Shown piece by piece: positions 62,344-64,000 of a stretch of 64,000 bases of DNA. The notes beneath the pieces were generated by a model. It saw only the letters and a program-made list of their open reading frames with translations. It made no database searches and had not been told where the DNA came from. Source of the DNA: Sinonovacula constricta (taxonomy: Eukaryota > Mollusca > Bivalvia > Cardiida > Solecurtidae); NCBI GenBank assembly GCA_007844125.1, contig CM017570.1, forward strand, positions 51,306,685 to 51,370,684, in the 5' to 3' direction. The position numbers and the translations under genes were made by a program. How positions within the stretch are numbered: position 1 is the first letter of the stretch; each line of letters opens with the position of its first letter.

Positions 62344-63417
62344 TTAGACCAACCCTTCGAAGTATTCCCCTTTGACTTGGATGCACTTTTCCAAGCGATG
62401 AATCCAATCGGAAAATGCTTTTCGGTAGCTCTCTTTAGGTATAGTGTTTAGACACTGGAAAAGCGCGCTGCCGAAGGCGTGCCGAGATTCAAAACGTCGA
62501 CCTCTCATGTAGTTCTTGATATATGGATTCAACCAAAAATCGCATGGAGCAAGATCAGGGCTATATGCAGGGTGTGGTAAAGTGTCAATGCTGTTGTCGC
62601 TAAGATACGAATTTACCACAACTGACTTATGGGCATGTGCGTTATCATGAAGGAGCTTGATTCCGCGTACGTCGGTACGGGGACGGGCTGCAGTATAGTG
62701 GCTTACAACAGCAGAAAGAACCGAATCTCGGTAAAATATTCCAGTAACACTCCTGCCTTCTGGTATAGGATTTCGAGCCACCATTCCCTGGCAATCAAAA
62801 AATAATGCATACATAATGCGTTTTGAGGTGCGAGCTCTACGGGCAACTTGGGACCGTTCGTCATTTTCACCGACCCACACCTTATTTTTTTCTTTACTGT
62901 CAGGCTCATAAAAATATACCCATGTTTCATCGCCAGTCACAATTTCATTCATGCGGTTTTGGTCAGCATTCTTGTTTATATCGAGCAGCTGTGACGCAAT
63001 TCGCACGCGCTCCCGTTTTTGGTCCTCAGTGAGGTGAAATATCCACCTGGTGCAAACCTTGCGTAGCTTTAACACGCAAGTCAATATTTGAAAAACCGAT
63101 GACGAATTAATACCACATAAATTACTTATCTCCTCCACTGCACAGCGGGCATCATCTTCCACAGCTTTTTTAACAGCGGCAATATTTCCGTCAGTCATTG
63201 TTGTAACTGGACGGCCAGGACAGGCCTCATCTTTTATCGCCTCTATACCGGAGGTAAATAGACGGACCCATCTTCTAACTGTGGCATACGATAGCGCACT
63301 GTACCCATAAACCTTGTCTAAGTCTGATTTAATATCAGGGGCAGCAACGCCAAGCAATGCGCGTATTTTACAATACGCTCTTTGCTCATCTTGAGAATTG
63401 TTCTCTTTATCTGCCAT
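62344..63417 (-). CDS. Mariner transposase, DD34D, uninterrupted
   Basis: A 357-residue protein of the length expected for mariner transposases (about 345-355). The N-terminal helix-turn-helix DNA-binding region spans about 15-110, with ATVRRWVRLFTSG around 45-57 and a second helix-turn-helix (VEEISNLCGINSSSV) around 94-108. The linker near 124-131 reads RWIFHLTED, a variant of the usual WVPHEL. Catalytic aspartates are D163 in TGDETWV, D258 in LLHDNAHAH and D293 in YSPDLAPCDFWL, exactly 34 residues between the last two. It would cut and paste the element at TA sites in the nucleus. There are no internal stops or frameshifts. The 5' leader to the TIR is 162 bp and the 3' trailer is about 40 bp. 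Activity is not proven; the altered linker may matter. Confidence 0.95.
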   Translation of the reverse strand: MADKENNSQDEQRAYCKIRALLGVAAPDIKSDLDKVYGYSALSYATVRRWVRLFTSGIEAIKDEACPGRPVTTMTDGNIAAVKKAVEDDARCAVEEISNLCGINSSSVFQILTCVLKLRKVCTRWIFHLTEDQKRERVRIASQLLDINKNADQNRMNEIVTGDETWVYFYEPDSKEKNKVWVGENDERSQVARRARTSKRIMYALFFDCQGMVARNPIPEGRSVTGIFYRDSVLSAVVSHYTAARPRTDVRGIKLLHDNAHAHKSVVVNSYLSDNSIDTLPHPAYSPDLAPCDFWLNPYIKNYMRGRRFESRHAFGSALFQCLNTIPKESYRKAFSDWIHRLEKCIQVKGEYFEGLV

Positions 63418-63578
63418 TTTAACTGCAGTGTACCTGACCGTAGTCGATTCAAGTGAACATTGCGCTCACTGTGTAGGTTTTTCCCGGTTTTCTCGTGCAC
63501 GTAACTGTAGAGAAGAGTCTAATCTTTCCATACATGTATAACATGTACCAATTACGCTCGGATTAACGTTAAAAATCG

Positions 63579-63607
63579 CACTGATTAATACTTTTAAATG
63601 TCCCTCG
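63579..63607 (-). repeat. Mariner right terminal inverted repeat
   Basis: 29 bp followed by TA at 63608-63609. Outside the TA both flanks continue as ATG/CAT, so the original target was probably the palindrome ATGTACAT. Confidence 0.93.
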
Positions 63608-63718
63608 TACATATTGTAAATGCTTTGAGTTTATTAAGCGTTACACACTAAATTGGCTTCTTCATACGGCGTGTGTATGTGGCATAAATCGGTCCGTCGA
63701 CCTGTCACTTTAAGAACC

Positions 63719-64000
63719 GGCCGCAATAGCTCAGGTGGTAGAGCGTCGGCTTGCGGATCGGGAGGTCGTGGGTTCAAACCCCAGCCGGGTCAAACCAAAG
63801 ACTTTAAAGTTGGTAGTAGTGGCTTCCCTCCTAACGCTCAGGGTTAAGGGGACAGCATTACGCCTGACTCGTTGGTGTCAGTATAATGGACCGGTCTGGT
63901 TCAGTCCCTGGGCACCTCATAAGTGCCCCTGTGCTATAATGATAGAAATGTCGCTGCACGATATCGGCACAAATGCCGGCTAATCCCCATCCCATCACTT
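63719..64000 (+). mobile_element. tRNA-derived SINE-like element, runs off the window end
   Basis: The head has a near-perfect box A in AATAGCTCAGGTGGTAGAGC and box B in GTGGGTTCAAACCCCAG. The acceptor and anticodon stems do not fold properly, and a non-tRNA body follows (GGGCACCTCATAAGTGCCC, itself a hairpin), so a SINE is more likely than a working tRNA. Its 3' end is outside the window. Open frames across it are by-products. Confidence 0.7.

Larger units (their letters stand above)
62274..63607 (-). mobile_element. Complete mariner transposon
   Basis: A 1334-bp element with terminal inverted repeats at 62274-62303 (CGAGGGGCATTTATAAAGTA) and 63579-63607, inverted, which differ by one indel and one substitution. 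TA dinucleotides at 62272-62273 and 63608-63609 are the expected target-site duplication. The transposase fills most of the element. Size, TIRs, TA target and DD34D all fit a canonical mariner. It lies directly against the end of the 26-bp array. Confidence 0.95.

Noticed and set aside
63719..63795. Functional tRNA gene
   Set aside because: Box A and box B are good, but the acceptor and anticodon stems do not pair and a SINE-like body follows.

Overview
This window looks like nuclear DNA of an animal, most likely a bivalve mollusc. The evidence is a spliced gene with GT-AG introns, a mariner transposon, a LINE reverse-transcriptase fragment, tRNA-derived SINE-like copies, and an interspersed element starting near CGCTCACCTG and ending near CAGGTGAGCT, a type I associate with bivalve genomes. 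The phylum call rests on family knowledge and was not tested by search. There is no bacterial operon structure. Most long open frames here are not genes: they are tandem repeats whose unit lacks stop codons.

Layout. 0.75-3.75 kb and 5.2-9.5 kb: two arrays of a 34-bp satellite, separated by a possible broken coding remnant (4.26-4.6 kb) and a foldback element. 9.86-12.95 kb: 52-54-bp satellite. 13.37-14.42 kb: 49-bp satellite. 14.9-15.9 kb: a tRNA-like repeat and a diverged direct duplication. 16.27-18.9 kb: 44-bp and 29-bp satellites split by a SINE-like copy. 18.92-20.04 kb: a foldback element and an inverted-repeat-bounded interspersed element. 22.6-24.6 kb: 57-bp (3 x 19) and 22-bp arrays. 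24.65-47.81 kb: the one convincing host gene. 48.3-49.2 kb: LINE fragment. 49.9-50.9 kb: CTGT-type tetranucleotide tract. 53.9-62.26 kb: three related 26-bp satellite blocks. 62.27-63.61 kb: a complete mariner element. 63.72 kb to the end: another tRNA-headed SINE-like copy. Tandem repeats cover roughly half of the window by my reading.

The host gene lies on the minus strand and encodes a LysM-domain protein of the LYSMD1/LYSMD2 group, best matched to LYSMD1. Three exons (47646-47813, 42238-42563, 24652-24856) join in phase into a 232-residue protein. The LysM domain is split exactly between exons 1 and 2. Intron 2 is 17.4 kb and about two thirds of it is satellite DNA (69-bp, 57/71-bp and about 25-bp arrays). 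A second acceptor at 40932 has the same phase and would give a different, shorter C-terminus. Intron 1 carries a SINE-like copy and a large foldback element with inverted arms over 400 bp long.

The most unusual features are the dense collection of unrelated minisatellites, several with second-order duplications (offsets 1583, 1122, 738, 1820/1877 and 178 bp), the three-block 26-bp superfamily, and a mariner copy with an uninterrupted DD34D transposase abutting the last array.
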